64,000 bases of DNA from Coenobita brevimanus (lineage: Eukaryota; Arthropoda; Malacostraca; Decapoda; Coenobitidae), in NCBI GenBank assembly GCA_032717465.1, contig CM064669.1, forward strand, positions 51,426,194 through 51,490,193, read 5' to 3'. The position numbers and the translations under genes are program-made. The notes beneath the pieces are model-generated. The model saw only the letters and a program-made list of their open reading frames with translations. It was not told the DNA's origin and searched no databases. Below, piece after piece: positions 11,832-20,840 of this stretch. The stretch's first letter is position 1. The number at the start of each line of letters is the position of its first letter.

Positions 11832-13666
11832 CTGTATATATGTAGACCTTACTTTACCTCACCCCTCCTTAGGTGGGAAAAAGAGATCTGGATATTATGT
11901 TGTTGATGATGATGATGATGAAGTGAATTATAGGAGCCTGGGAGTGTTAATATAATAAGTGTTATTAGCTTCCTGGTGGCCTGGAGTACGGTGTGTGGAT
12001 GGTGAGTGTGGGTGGCGGGGTGCTGGTCATCTTCATCTTCTGGCTCTTATCACCCACCTTACGTCGATCCACACAAGAAGCACTCCACAACAGGGTATGT
12101 CACTATTATCCCTTTGCTTTTGCCTGATGGGACTAGCCCATTCACCTTGCTTGGTTACTAAGTGCCACTCACAACAGGGTCAGTAATTATAGTCCCTTTG
12201 TTTTTACCTGATGGAACTGCCTCACGAACACAAGATGAATACAAAGTGACACTCCCACTACTTTGATACTAAATCTTGTTCCATGAAATTCAGAGAGCCT
12301 TAATTATGAAGTAGGAATGAATGTCCTTAGTTACTATGCTCTTTTCACTTTTACTTGGCATAAAATTGCCATGTCTCCATCTTGAATGCTTAGTTGTAAC
12401 AACAGATTATCACTAGAATAAAATGTCTGTCACTGAAAAATATCAGTCTGATGCAAACTTCACCCTTGTTGATACAGGTGTGTTGTGGTAACGTATACTA
12501 TGATGATGGTGATGACATCAGCCTTGTGCCAGTAGTTCCTCAGGCTGGAGCTGTGTCACTGGGCAGCGCGCAGTACACCAGCAGCGCCACCATGCACTCC
12601 GGCTCCTGTCCAGTGGCAGCTGCTGCTCACTCTGGAGTCCCAGGTGTGTGAGATAAATTGCGTAGTTCATTGGTTTGCTATGTGAGTGAAGAATATCAGT
12701 GTAGAACAAAGCACGTGAAGAACTGACTGAGAAGGATGAATGGATGTGGTTCAGAGGCAGTTTGTTTGTGGCTGTCCCAAACGGGATTGAACGCCTGGCT
12801 ATAGATGGACAGATTAAAAGAGAATAAAATAATTACATGTACTGTATCTCTAACCTATACCCACAATGCCTAACAGGTGTGCGTTCCGCCCCTTTGAGCT
12901 GCAATGCCACGCCGCGACACCTGGCCAACGGTAGACCTCTAGCACAGAGCAGAGACAATGATGCACTCGACCTGGAGGCAGTGGGTGAGAAGTACTGGGG
13001 AGAGGTGGGTACTGGGATTTATATGGGTACTGGGATGGATATGGGTACTGGGGAGAGGTGGGTACTGGGATGGATTTGGGTACTGGGGAGAGGTGGGTAA
13101 TGGAATGGATATTGGTAGTCGGGAGGTGGGTTCTGGGATGGATATGGGTATTGGGGAGAGGTGGGTTCTGGGATGGATATGGGTAATGGGGATATGGGTA
13201 GTAGGGAGGTGGGCAGAATGATGGATATAGGTACATGGAAGGTAGGTATTGGGATGGATATGGTTACTGTGGAGAGCTGGGTACTGGCCAGGCATTATAT
13301 GTGAATTTAGTGTATGTACTGTAGCAGCTGACTCGCTCTTGCCTATACACATTACTTGGAGGAAAGGTGCACACTTGGGAGGAAGTACTGGGGAGGGGTA
13401 CAAGTACTGGGGCCTGTGTGCTATAGCCTGGAGGAACTTTGGGGCATAGCAAATAATGGAATGTCTGCCTTAATTATCCTCGAGCAGTGGATAGGCACTA
13501 ATTTGAGTCTTCTTATTCTTCCAATCAGATCCTGGAGCGCACAGTATCATCATCATCACTGCACAACCTACAGAGGATCTACCGCAACGGGTCTACGGGG
13601 CTTCCTGATCTGCGCTACACCTCCAGCACACTGCCCCCCACCCAAGTCCCATCATGGCACCTCTGA
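6874..13666 (+). CDS. Class A GPCR gene (5'-partial, eight exons)
   Basis: Joining 6874-7116, 8784-8963, 9672-9788, 10991-11119, 11969-12094, 12478-12643, 12877-13004 and 13529-13666 gives 408 codons and a stop. All introns are GT-AG and all phases match. Seen: a TM2-like YLLTSLGVCDLV, TM3 ending in LDRYCC (the DRY motif), TM4 with the conserved Trp in VLMSWIAS, a Cys in the second extracellular loop, a TM6 with TPW, a TM7-like hydrophobic run, and a Ser-rich tail of about 140 residues. Such receptors couple extracellular ligands to heterotrimeric G proteins at the plasma membrane. TM1 is missing, with its exon presumably upstream of the window. The ligand is unknown and I treat it as an orphan. 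TM6 lacks the usual CWxP, and TM7 lacks NPxxY. The TM7 exon could also carry a frameshift. Confidence 0.85.
7197..7765. repeat. Dispersed TGACCTTGA-type repeat, partly inverted
   Basis: Contains several copies of a motif with GTTTGGTTAAAATCGAATGA and CTCACGG. Copies at about 7275-7345 and 7355-7432 are in opposite orientation and form an imperfect hairpin. A further direct copy lies at about 7690-7765, and AAGGTCA motifs lie near 7493 and 7505. It is related to the array at 17800-18440. Confidence 0.65.
7861..8145 (-). mobile_element. SINE-like 3' end with triplet arrays
   Basis: (GTA)n, then CAAACCCAGACTAATCTGAA and TGGGCTGCAGGC, the complement of the common SINE 3' end. A long TAC/ACT array follows to 8145. 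The poly-Leu and poly-Ser frames across it are artefacts. Confidence 0.6.
8303..8430. repeat. (GTGA/GAGT)n degenerate microsatellite
   Basis: GAGTGAGTGAG-type tetranucleotides, grading into GA-rich sequence by 8430. From 8540 to 8780 follows degenerate GTTGATGTGGT repeats up to the exon b acceptor. Confidence 0.85.
8784..8963 (+). CDS. GPCR exon b: TM4, ECL2, start of TM5
   Basis: Sixty codons, phase 0 on both sides, acceptor TTTAG and donor ATG|GTAGGT. TM4 is VVVVLMSWIASTGLHAAVY with the conserved Trp. The loop holds SCEPHH, whose Cys would pair with the TM3 Cys. TM5 begins KVIMVACTVYFPTTM with a Pro near the usual place. Confidence 0.85.
9361..9650. repeat. 40-bp tandem repeat (about 7 units)
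   Basis: The unit contains GGACGAAACTCTGGGCCA and AAGGTGAACAGAGTATA. GAACAGAGTA recurs at 9391, 9431, 9471, 9511 and 9551, exactly 40 bases apart. The array ends about 20 bases before the exon c acceptor. Confidence 0.95.
9672..9788 (+). CDS. GPCR exon c: end of TM5 and ICL3
   Basis: Thirty-nine codons in phase 0 after acceptor TTGCAG. Begins VTMYCFGTVFHMAR (TM5 end) and continues through a Thr-rich third intracellular loop, TTPEILGGAVMEK. Donor AAG|GTGGGT. Confidence 0.8.
9868..10240 (-). mobile_element. Short retroposon: LINE leader joined to LINE-A tail
   Basis: Read on the minus strand it starts with the leader (GGTGGTGGCGACCATCATCC) and includes the hairpin made by AAACCATTT and AAATGGTTT arms. 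It passes GGGTGGTAACCATATAACC and CTAACCCTCC-type sequence (as complement), then reaches GGCCACCCC and the LINE-A end with a (GATA)n tail. No coding part lies between. The same layout occurs at 29865-30232 and 51412-51690. Confidence 0.7.
10612..10860 (-). mobile_element. LINE-A 3' end
   Basis: Starts with TATC-type repeats, then the complement of the LINE-A terminal module and about 180 bases of its 3' coding end (CTCCACCTCATTCATATACA corresponds to the VYVSEVEGG-type C-terminus). Confidence 0.75.
10991..11119 (+). CDS. GPCR exon d: ICL3 end and TM6
   Basis: Forty-three codons, phase 0. Basic start MAERRESMRNCR, then TM6 VMAVVSLSFIITITPWTLRQ. The TPW takes the place of the usual CWxP. Donor AGG|GTACGC. 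Confidence 0.82.
11281..11330. repeat. (TA)n microsatellite
   Basis: About 23 TA units. Confidence 0.95.
11341..11770 (-). pseudogene. LINE reverse transcriptase fragment
   Basis: The minus strand encodes VGLKQGCVMSPRLFNLYMDG, which is RT block 4 (QG...SP.LFN). Preceding it, with stops, come GGFRK-like and KVVCSL-like stretches of blocks 2-3. The YADD block is lost at the adjoining TA array. Confidence 0.75.
11770..11925. repeat. (TA)n array and LINE-C 3' tail
   Basis: A (TA)n run at 11770-11826, then CTCACCCCTCCTTAGGTGGG and (GATGAT)n at 11904-11923, which matches the LINE-C 3' end seen at 36600 and 58300. It lies 45 bases before the exon e acceptor. Confidence 0.7.
11969..12094 (+). CDS. 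GPCR exon e: TM7 (non-canonical)
   Basis: Forty-two codons in phase 0. The in-phase reading is LPGGLEYGVWMVSVGGG followed by VLVIFIFWLLSPTLRRS. The second half fits TM7 and helix 8, but NPxxY is absent; the aligned place reads VIFIF. The first half reads more like TM7 in the next frame (FLVAWSTVCGW then stop), so a one-base indel within this exon is possible. Donor AGG|GTATGT. Confidence 0.65.
12478..12643 (+). CDS. GPCR exon f: C-terminal tail
   Basis: Reads VCCGNVYYDDGDDISLVPVV and continues Ser/Ala rich. The two Cys after helix 8 could be palmitoylated (inference). Acceptor GATACAG, donor CCAG|GTGTGT, ending in phase 1. Confidence 0.75.
12735..12815 (+). mobile_element. LINE-A 3' end, short and diverged
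   Basis: CAGTTTGTTTGTGGCTGTCC and ACGGGATTGAACGCCTGGCT followed by ATAGATGGACAG. Confidence 0.6.
12877..13004 (+). CDS. GPCR exon g: C-terminal tail
   Basis: From phase 1: GVRSAPLSCNATPRHLANG, continuing to LDLEAVGEKYWGE. Acceptor CTAACAG, donor GAGAG|GTGGGT. The donor lies inside the first unit of a tandem repeat that copies it several times, so the exact exon end is uncertain. Confidence 0.7.
12990..13290. repeat. About 35-bp minisatellite containing a splice donor
   Basis: The unit is close to GGTACTGGGGAGAGGTGGGT followed by a TGGGATGGATAT-type stretch. AG|GTGGGT occurs at 13004, 13057, 13092, 13125, 13160 and 13208, with weaker copies to 13290 and a relic at 13384-13410. Confidence 0.9.
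13529..13666 (+). CDS. GPCR exon h: last exon
   Basis: Forty-five codons and TGA, phase 0. Starts ILERTVSSSSLHNLQRIYR and ends PPTQVPSWHL. The Ser/Thr-rich tail would offer receptor-kinase phosphorylation sites (inference). Acceptor CAATCAG. Confidence 0.75.
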   Translation: MLERTVSSSSLHNLQRIYRNGSTGLPDLRYTSSTLPPTQVPSWHL

Positions 13667-13679
13667 ACCACTTGTTTTT

Positions 13680-13835
13680 AACACACTTGTTGTTGTTTTG
13701 ACACAGCACCCACTTATCGAGGTTGTTTTGACACAGCACCCTCTTATTGAGGTTGTTTTGACACAGTACCCACTTATCGAGGTTGTTTTGACACAGTACC
13801 CACTTATCAAGGTTGTTTTGACACATGCACCTCAC
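13680..13835. repeat. 30-bp tandem repeat just after the GPCR stop
   Basis: Five units of GGTTGTTTTGACACAG plus CACCCACTTATCGA or close variants, starting within 20 bases of the stop. It would lie in the 3' UTR. Confidence 0.95.
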
Positions 13836-14014
13836 GTCTCGTAGTTGTTTTGAGGCAGTCCATACAGTTTCATAATCATTTTGACACGAATTCCTCCCAC
13901 CCATGTCCCACCCAGCTTCCTGTCAAAATACTGTACCACTGAAGTGATTATTCACACTCACTACTTTGTGCTCTATCCACTTTAACATGGCGTGATGCTA
14001 AGTTGTAACAAGAG

Positions 14015-14345
14015 ATTTTATTGTTGTTGTTGTGACTCCAGCTCATCTGGACATGAACCCAGTAGACTGCAAGGTGAAGCTGACTATCTTTTTATCTTCC
14101 TTTTTAATGCATCAGACTCTGGGCATGGGTGCAACAGCCCATTCCCTGAGACCCAACAATCCTCCTATGTACCATACATCTTCCACTTGTCACCACCACC
14201 TTACTTTAATAGGATAGGCTTGGAGCTGAGGAATATTTATATAACCACAGGTTCTATCTGGTTCCGCATCCTTTCCTTAACACTGGTTCATGACGAGTTA
14301 ATCTGTTGTTTGGACTCAGCATTCAACATGGAGAGGTAGCAATTT
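14015..14345 (-). mobile_element. SINE-like repeats
   Basis: TTGTTGTTGTTGT then CATGAACCCAGTAGACTGCA, the complement of the SINE 3' end. After it comes ACTCTGGGCATGGGTGCAAC (also near 31160) and a short repeat ACTCAGCATTCAACATGG (also at 30245 and 39400). Confidence 0.55.
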
Positions 14346-15280
14346 TAGACCTAGCTGAAGTGAACAAGGTACAGTCTGGACAGTGATGAATGAAATAGAA
14401 TCGACTGAATATGTGAACTCTTATACATAACACAACCACAAAATAATTTAACTGAGATAAATAAGATAAATATGTGGGCTTTGATATACTGTACTCTTTA
14501 ATTGAAATAGTTTGTAAAAAGAATCAGTTTCAAAAGGGTGGTCCATAACAGCACTCTGCTAGAAACTCACTTGATGGTATCTTATGTGCTCCAGGGACGT
14601 CTTGGTCTGCTGATGTTGGCATGGGTGTGGCTGTGAGAATAGGAAATGTATAAATGATGCAGGGTGTGGTCGTGGTTGTGGTTGTGGAAGTAGGAAGCGA
14701 ATAAATGATGCATGATAGACACAGATAACGCTAACTGAGCCGTCCCAGGAATATGCGAGAAATCTGGCTGAGTTTTGTGTGGTATGTGTGAATGTGATGA
14801 AGTATCTACTGATGAGGATACTATGACAATGATATTCAAAAATGTTTGTACTGTAGAAATAACTTAAATGTAGACTCTGATAATAGGTCCATTGGTAGTC
14901 TGCTGAATGATCTTCCACCTATAACCAGTCAGTAACCACGTTTATAATGCATTTTACTCATGTTGTGTGTCTGTCATGGTTTATGTGGTCTGTTATTGGC
15001 CGCTGCAGATTACCGGTACTTATTTGTCCACACCCATGACGAGGGAAAGTTTACCCTGTGAGGCAAAATTTAAAAAATGCCAGATCTAATTTCATTAGCT
15101 GCTGTGAAAATCACAATTATTGCACCTTTATGTGCTTTGAATTGAATGTTTGTTCTGTTTCAGGTGGCACTGAGGGGAAGCCTGCATGTGGCGGTGCTGT
15201 GCACCCCGGGTGGAGCAGCTTCGGCATCCAAATGGGAGTCAAACCTCTGCATATTTCCTTGCATTTCACTGTGGAAAGAC

Positions 15281-15540
15281 CCTGGCCCAATCCTGGTGAA
15301 GAGCTGCCTGCCACAAAGGTGTACAAGATCCCTACACAGTGTAACTACTGTGCTGTACCTGTAGGTCTGACCCTGGTGAGGCATTGTCTACCACAAGGGA
15401 GCACCACATCCCTATGCAGTATATGAGCTGTATTGTACCTGTAGATCAGGCCCTGGTGAAGTGCTGTCTACTGCAATGGCACACCAAATCTATTCATGGT
15501 GTATGTACTGTACTACTGTACTGTACCTGTAGGATGGCCC
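15281..15540. repeat. About 80-bp tandem repeat, 3 units
   Basis: CCCTGGTGA-type starts at about 15291, 15371 and 15450, each followed by CTGYCTACCAC-like sequence and a run ending near GTACCTGTAG. Confidence 0.65.
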
Positions 15541-17029
15541 CAGAGAAGCTGTTGCTTATCCATGGTCGGTAGGTTTGCTCAGCCAGGCAGACCGGGATTA
15601 AGCAACAACAGCTGTTTTTGGTGAGGGCAAGTGGTGTGCCAGCATCTCCTTATTAAATTTAAGTGCTCGCATGTCTTTTTTAGTGATGGGTCTCTGATCA
15701 CTTTTATATTCACTACTCTGACTTTAATATCTGGGGCCTCCCTCTGAGAGAAGAAGCAAATTTAGAAGCTTTCTTGATTTCTTGACTGAATCCTATGTCA
15801 CTAGGGCATGAACCCCAGTCCCAAGAAATATATATTTATATAATATTTACATTTTTATATAATAATTACATATATATAATTTTCGTATATATATATAAAT
15901 GTTACAATTCATGAGACTTTTGGAAGTCATGATTTGACATATTTGCTGCATTTCCATTTCTTCCTATATTTCCAGTGCTATGCACAGTATGGAATGGAAA
16001 AACAAAGCATAAAGGAAATATTTTATTACTCAGTAGCAGGTTGTATCAAGACTGAAGCTGGTTATAATGATATTTCAGCAATTTCAAGAGGTACTATGGC
16101 TCCTCCTGTCATTTAACAGCAAGATGAATGTTTCCTGCTAAAAGCTTACTGTATACCTCATTCTTATCCACTTTGACTGTCCCCATGTTAGTACAGTATA
16201 GTGAATTGTATCATTTAATGAATTTAAGTTAGCCATGTTGTGTGAAGCATGGTGGCATACAAGGAGTGAAGATAACAAGTGAAAAAGTGATCCCGCACCA
16301 GCGACAAGTCTTCATTACTTATGGTGTCTCTCATTGTTATATTTTTGGTAAAATATGTTGTATATTCATGTAAATGCTTATGAACAACAATGGTTTTTAT
16401 CAAGAAATGTGAAGACATTTTAATGATAACTGTTACAGACACACACACATTGGAAAAAAAAAATATAATTACCAGGGGGGAGGGTCCGATGCATGTACAC
16501 ATTGAACAGAGATGTGTTATTTTAATCCTTTGTCGGATATGGGCATATGGTCATACCTTTCCTCTGATGCATGTCTCTTGCGAAGGTTAAAACAATACTG
16601 TACTTTTTTTTTTCCACTGTGTGCACCATCTTTCTGGACTAAGCTGTCCGAGGTAATATCAGTTGTTCATGTTCCACGGCGAACATTGGTTCTTTGTACA
16701 GTTCACACAGTTGATTTACTAACTCTGTATGTGTCACATGTAATGTAATGTATTGTAAATTTGTACACTGTAATATCTGTTTTGTTAGTATCCTGTTTAT
16801 GGAATGGTTAACTATCACTGCTTAACATTTGCGTAATCTAAATTTAGCCGTTATTGAATACACTGCTGTATTTCCTCTTACTGTATAACCTTTAGCATAT
16901 ACATTATGGTGAACTTGGCTAATGCTGCCTGTGATGTATTTTGCTCATCTTGTTAACAGTACCTGTTTGACTTTAAACCATCCACTTCGGTAACGGATTT
17001 TCTGTTATATCTTGCTCAAAAGGGGCTCC

Positions 17030-17215
17030 TTCATGTGGTGGCATTGATATAATCGGGCAGTGGATCTGCCTTATTATATACAACCATCCTACAATCCTAA
17101 AAGATGGATGGCGGACTGCAGGAAAAGGCCTAAACCTGCAGTCCACTGAGTTTATGTTTCATGTGAACCTGGAGCCACAACAACAACAACATTCCCACAC
17201 AGTTTTTGTCTAGAC
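17030..17215 (+). mobile_element. SINE-like element with (CAA)n tail
   Basis: CTTCATGTGGTGGCATTGAT at the start, GGATGGCGGACTGCAGG and CCTGCAGTCCACTGAG in the middle, then GAACCTGGAGCCACAACAAC. Confidence 0.65.
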
Positions 17216-17549
17216 ATGTTTATATAAATTTAATTCTTGTATCACCCTCTGAGTTACTTATGTTCAGAACAGGAGGGTTGTACAGACTGCAGATACTTCT
17301 TAATCATGTTTTCTTTGACATGAGAGAGAGAGAGAGAGAGAGAAAGTGCATGTAAAAAATCAAGGTGTCATGAAGAAGAGGTTGAAAGCATGAGTTTCCA
17401 ACTTTCCATGTTTGGAAGGGCAGTAATTTCATGATCATCAGTTCATGTACAGTTCAAGTGAGATTGGTATACCTATGTTTGAGTAATGTTATCTGATTTG
17501 TTTCATTAAAGAAAGACAAGAAAAAAAAAAGGTGCTAAAGAAGGGCACT

Positions 17550-17730
17550 GTGGCGGTACCGATTTAACTGGGCAGCAGAATGGCATTATGGTACAAATGT
17601 CCTTCACATGTTTCCCCTTCTCCAAAAGGAGGATGGTGGATGCAGAAGAAGGGCGTCTTCAGCCTGCAGTTCACTGGATTCACCTTTAGATGAATCTGGG
17701 GCTGCAACAACAATAACAACAGTAACATAA
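17550..17730 (+). mobile_element. SINE-like element, second copy
   Basis: CACTGTGGCGGTACCGATTT, then AAAAGGAGGATGGTGGA, CCTGCAGTTCACTGG and GGGGCTGCAACAACAATAAC. It starts about 20 bases after the A10 run at 17521. Confidence 0.65.
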
Positions 17731-17799
17731 AACAATTAAGAGCATTCACAGAGTGCAGCACCTGCGCTCATCAGTTGGTCAAAGGCAGGACATCTGACT

Positions 17800-18440
17800 T
17801 GGTCTGCGACCTTGACCTTCGACTGATTGTCCTTAAAAGCAATTTGCTTCATTTTTGCCTGACCCTTAACATTTCCACCAAGTTTGGTCCACATCAGATA
17901 AAAAACTGTTAGAGTTAACCTTGTCCTGTGACCTTGACTTTTGGCCATTCCCTGTAGCCATGTTACTGATTGTTCTCAAAATTGAATCCTTTGGTCCTTG
18001 GCTTACCCTGAACCCTCACACAAAGTTTGGAGTAAACTGGATAAAAACTGTGTATTGACCTGTCATGTGACCTTGATTAATGACCTATAAAACAGAAGAT
18101 CAGCTCCTAGGCTGATCTTCAGCCCTTCCAATAAGTCTTACACAAATTGAATCAAAACTTTTTTAGGTATATTGTTAACACATAGAAACATGCATCAAAC
18201 TTCTGTCTTTCCCAGTGACCTTGGTCTTTGAGCAACTTCTCATAATCACACCTCTTTGTTTTTGTATTACCTCCAACCCTTCCACCAAGTTTGGTCTAAT
18301 TCAGATTAAATATATTAAAAATTATAGTGCTAAGTCAGATTTTGACCTGGTCCTGTGACCTTGACATTTGACATTGGTATAAAAAATAGGTCAACCCCAT
18401 GGCTCTCAGTCTACCTTTCCACCAAATTTGATTAAAAGTG
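17800..18440. repeat. 130-150-bp tandem repeat with TGACCTTGA motifs
   Basis: Five diverged units. TGACCTTGA or a one-base variant lies at 17807, 17939, 18068, 18216 and 18356. Each is followed by a CTTCCACCAAGTTTGGTC-like block and then a CAGATAAAAACT-like block. A perfect hairpin (GAAGATCAGC, 6-base loop, GCTGATCTTC) lies at 18095-18120. Confidence 0.75.
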
Positions 18441-19085
18441 AATAAAAATGAAGTTATTCTATTCAGGTGCACGCAGGCATGTCGATCGAAACATAACACC
18501 TGCCCTTACTTCTCGAGCGCAGGTGTATCAAAGATGTCTTCTTTCTCCACAGGAATAATGAACAAGGTTGAACTAGAACAAGGTGGAAATTCATGTACTT
18601 ATTTTCCCTTCAACATGCGGTCAGTGGTAGATGACAATATCAGTTTGGTAATTGTTCAGGTAATTGTTCATAATTATCTTGCTTTAATGTTAGGATGATA
18701 GTTAGGTCTACTTTATGAATAGATAAAGGTAGTGAGACTTGTTGACTTAGCAGTGACTATATAATATGAACATTGTACTACGTCTGAACACTGTACTACG
18801 TCAGAACATTGTACTATGTTAGACAGTCTTACTATGAGATTTTTGGAGAGAAGTCTGCTCAAATGTACATAAATCATCTCACTCCTCAGCTACACTGATG
18901 ATATTTAATTTAAAGAAGAAAACAAACAAACAAGGATTAAATCAACTGTGAACCACTTGTGAGTTATTTTAAAGTATTTCCCACCTAATAAAATGATACA
19001 CCAGTGACTGTTCTACCTTATCCATGCTGTGACCTCAGGGCAAGAAATACTGTACTGTTTATTTTGTTGTTCTTGTAGCCGATGA
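18430..19085. other. No gene supported
   Basis: A possible exon at 18552-18650 (acceptor TCCACAG, reading GIMNKVELEQGGNSCTYF, donor TTG|GTAATT) has no recognisable similarity and no partners, so it is only noted here. CTACGTC repeats lie at 18778-18812. Confidence 0.3.
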
Positions 19086-19089
19086 TCCG

Positions 19090-19860
19090 CTGGGTTTGAT
19101 TCCTGGCTAATTGGAAATGTATTGGACTTCACCATTGGACTTGGTATTCCAATACCGGGAGGGGTTGCTAAGGAGATTGATCACATTCTTGTTAGTACTT
19201 GATGGAGGATCCTTCACAACTGCAGGGTTTTCAGGAGTGCAGAGTTCTTTGCTGCTGATCACAGACTTGTTGCTACTCAAAGGATACAAATCAAAACTGA
19301 GAGATTCTCAAGATGCCACCAGAAAAGGTTCCATCTTGAGAAACTCAAGGATGAGGAGTGTGCCTTTTTTTGTATGCAGTGGCAGTCTCAAATTGGTTTG
19401 AAGTGCTCAGCACAGTTGAGGATCCTGTTGGGTAATGGGATACCTTTAAGCGTGCTGCCCAGGCAGTAGCTGGAGACCACCCTAGATCAAGGAGGGAATT
19501 CATCTTGCAAGGGACATTGACCACAATTGAGGAGAGTCGTGCTGCCAGACTGGCTGGGGATCAGGAACAGCACAGACTTCTGCCTCGATGGGCATGAGTT
19601 TTACTGAGAAAGGACAAGGAGAGGTATGTCAGGGAAGTCGTTGAGGAGGTGGAAGGCTGTTTTCATGCAAGTGACCTTCGACCCACCTATCGAGCCCTCA
19701 AGAAGCTCCACTTCAGACCCACCTCTCAGGTTAACTGTGTTTGGACAGCAGATGGACAGCTTATTTCTGGGGCAAGCGAGTATAGAGCTCATTGGGCTGA
19801 GTACTTTGAGCAGCTGTATGTAGCTGACCCTCCCAGTGGAGAGCTTCCGTTAGCTGGTGT
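19090..19860 (+). pseudogene. Degenerate RTE-like LINE (endonuclease end to RT start)
   Basis: Across several frames it reads RVFRSAEFFAADHRLVAT-like (endonuclease SDH box), then a charged linker, then DLRPTYRALKKLHFRP and ASEYRAHWAEYFEQLYVADP. This pattern is known from the RTE-type LINE often mis-annotated as craniofacial development protein 2. Frameshifts and stops (for example near 19600) show it is dead. It is cut at about 19860, where the GC-rich island begins. Confidence 0.7.
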
Positions 19861-20840
19861 ACAGCCATTGACTGCTGTCGCCTCCCTGGGGCTGCGGTCT
19901 CACCTAGAGGAGGCGGCCATCAGGAGTTGGCTGCAGCCGCCTGTACTGGGGAAGTCCGGCAGCTGCTGGGGGCGGCCCACCGTTGCCTGGGGGCTGCGGT
20001 CTCACCTGGAGGAGGCTGTCAGGAGTGATCTGCTGCCACTTGCTCTGGGGGAGTCTGTCAACTGCTGCGGACATCGGGGGCTGTGCCAGAGTGACAGGAT
20101 ACCTGGCTCTGGGGTAGTCTTGTCCCGGGCACTCTCTGGCTGGGGTCTTGTGGGGTAGCAGTCTCCACTCTCCATGCAGGAGGGGAGGCGGGAGGGGTGC
20201 CTCACTTGGCCACAGGATGGGCAGGCTGAGCGAGAGGCATCGCCCTCACAGGGAGCCTCAGGGGTTGTGGAGGGGGAAAGACCAGTGGCCTGTTCCCCAG
20301 CTTGGCGGGCCTGGTGGTCCCTGCCGAAACTCTGGACTGGGACATAAGAGGAAGGTCCAGAGGACACCTCCTCCACCAGGCAGGTCCAGAGGACGCTGCC
20401 TAGGCTCCCTCCCAGGGTGGTCGTGGGAGATCTGGTGGATGCTACTTGACAGGTCTGGTGGACGCTGCCAGGGGACCACTCGTCCCGGGGACGGCCGGAG
20501 GAGAAGTCCCATAGGGCCTTCTGGCTCTTGCTGCAGGTCCGGTGGACTCTGCTGCCCCCCTGCTGTTGGGGGATGGTGCAGCTGGGGTACGACCGGTGGT
20601 CTCCCCCCCCCCCGTGGCAGATCCAGTGGATACCACCACGGGGCCCGCCACCCTCCTGGGGAGTCCTGGCGAAGGTCGTCTGTGTGACGGTCCGACATGC
20701 CGGCTCCCGCAGGTGGGTGGCTGAAGGAGATCCGGTGGACGTTCCTCTTACTGCAGATCTGGTGGATACTACTGTGCCGCTGCTCCCCTGGGGTGAAGTA
20801 GGCTTTCAAACTCTGCTACCCCTAGGGTGGTGGTGTCAGG
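19860..20840. repeat. GC-rich repeat island
   Basis: Nearly 1 kb of GC-rich sequence in an AT-richer neighbourhood. GGGGCTGCGGTCTCACCT occurs at 19889 and 19990. From 20370 to 20790 a motif near CAGATCTGGTGGATRCTRC recurs about eight times with irregular spacing. Open frames on both strands are Gly/Pro-rich and conflicting, so no gene is called. Confidence 0.6.

Larger units (their letters stand above)
13836..17530 (+). other. Possible long 3' UTR or gene-free stretch
   Basis: No coding exon supported. It holds the repeats listed separately at 14015, 15281 and 17030. At 17508-17531 CATTAAAG is followed by an A10 run. That is either a genuine poly(A) site (ATTAAA hexamer) for a long receptor 3' UTR or the end of a retrocopy. 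14350-15160 and 15560-17000 look otherwise non-repetitive. Confidence 0.35.

Noticed and set aside
13593..13904. Minus frame with CQNNLDKWVL repeats
   Set aside because: It is the 30-bp tandem repeat in the receptor 3' UTR. A 30-base unit keeps frame by arithmetic.
15146..15426. Candidate exon after TTTCAG at 15163
   Set aside because: Two frames are open, neither resembles a known protein, and the downstream half is an 80-bp tandem repeat. The receptor already has a stop at 13666.
20148..20809. Overlapping 180-codon frames on both strands in the GC-rich island
   Set aside because: High GC lowers stop frequency. The content is Pro/Gly/Arg repeats from the tandem motif, and both strands are open.
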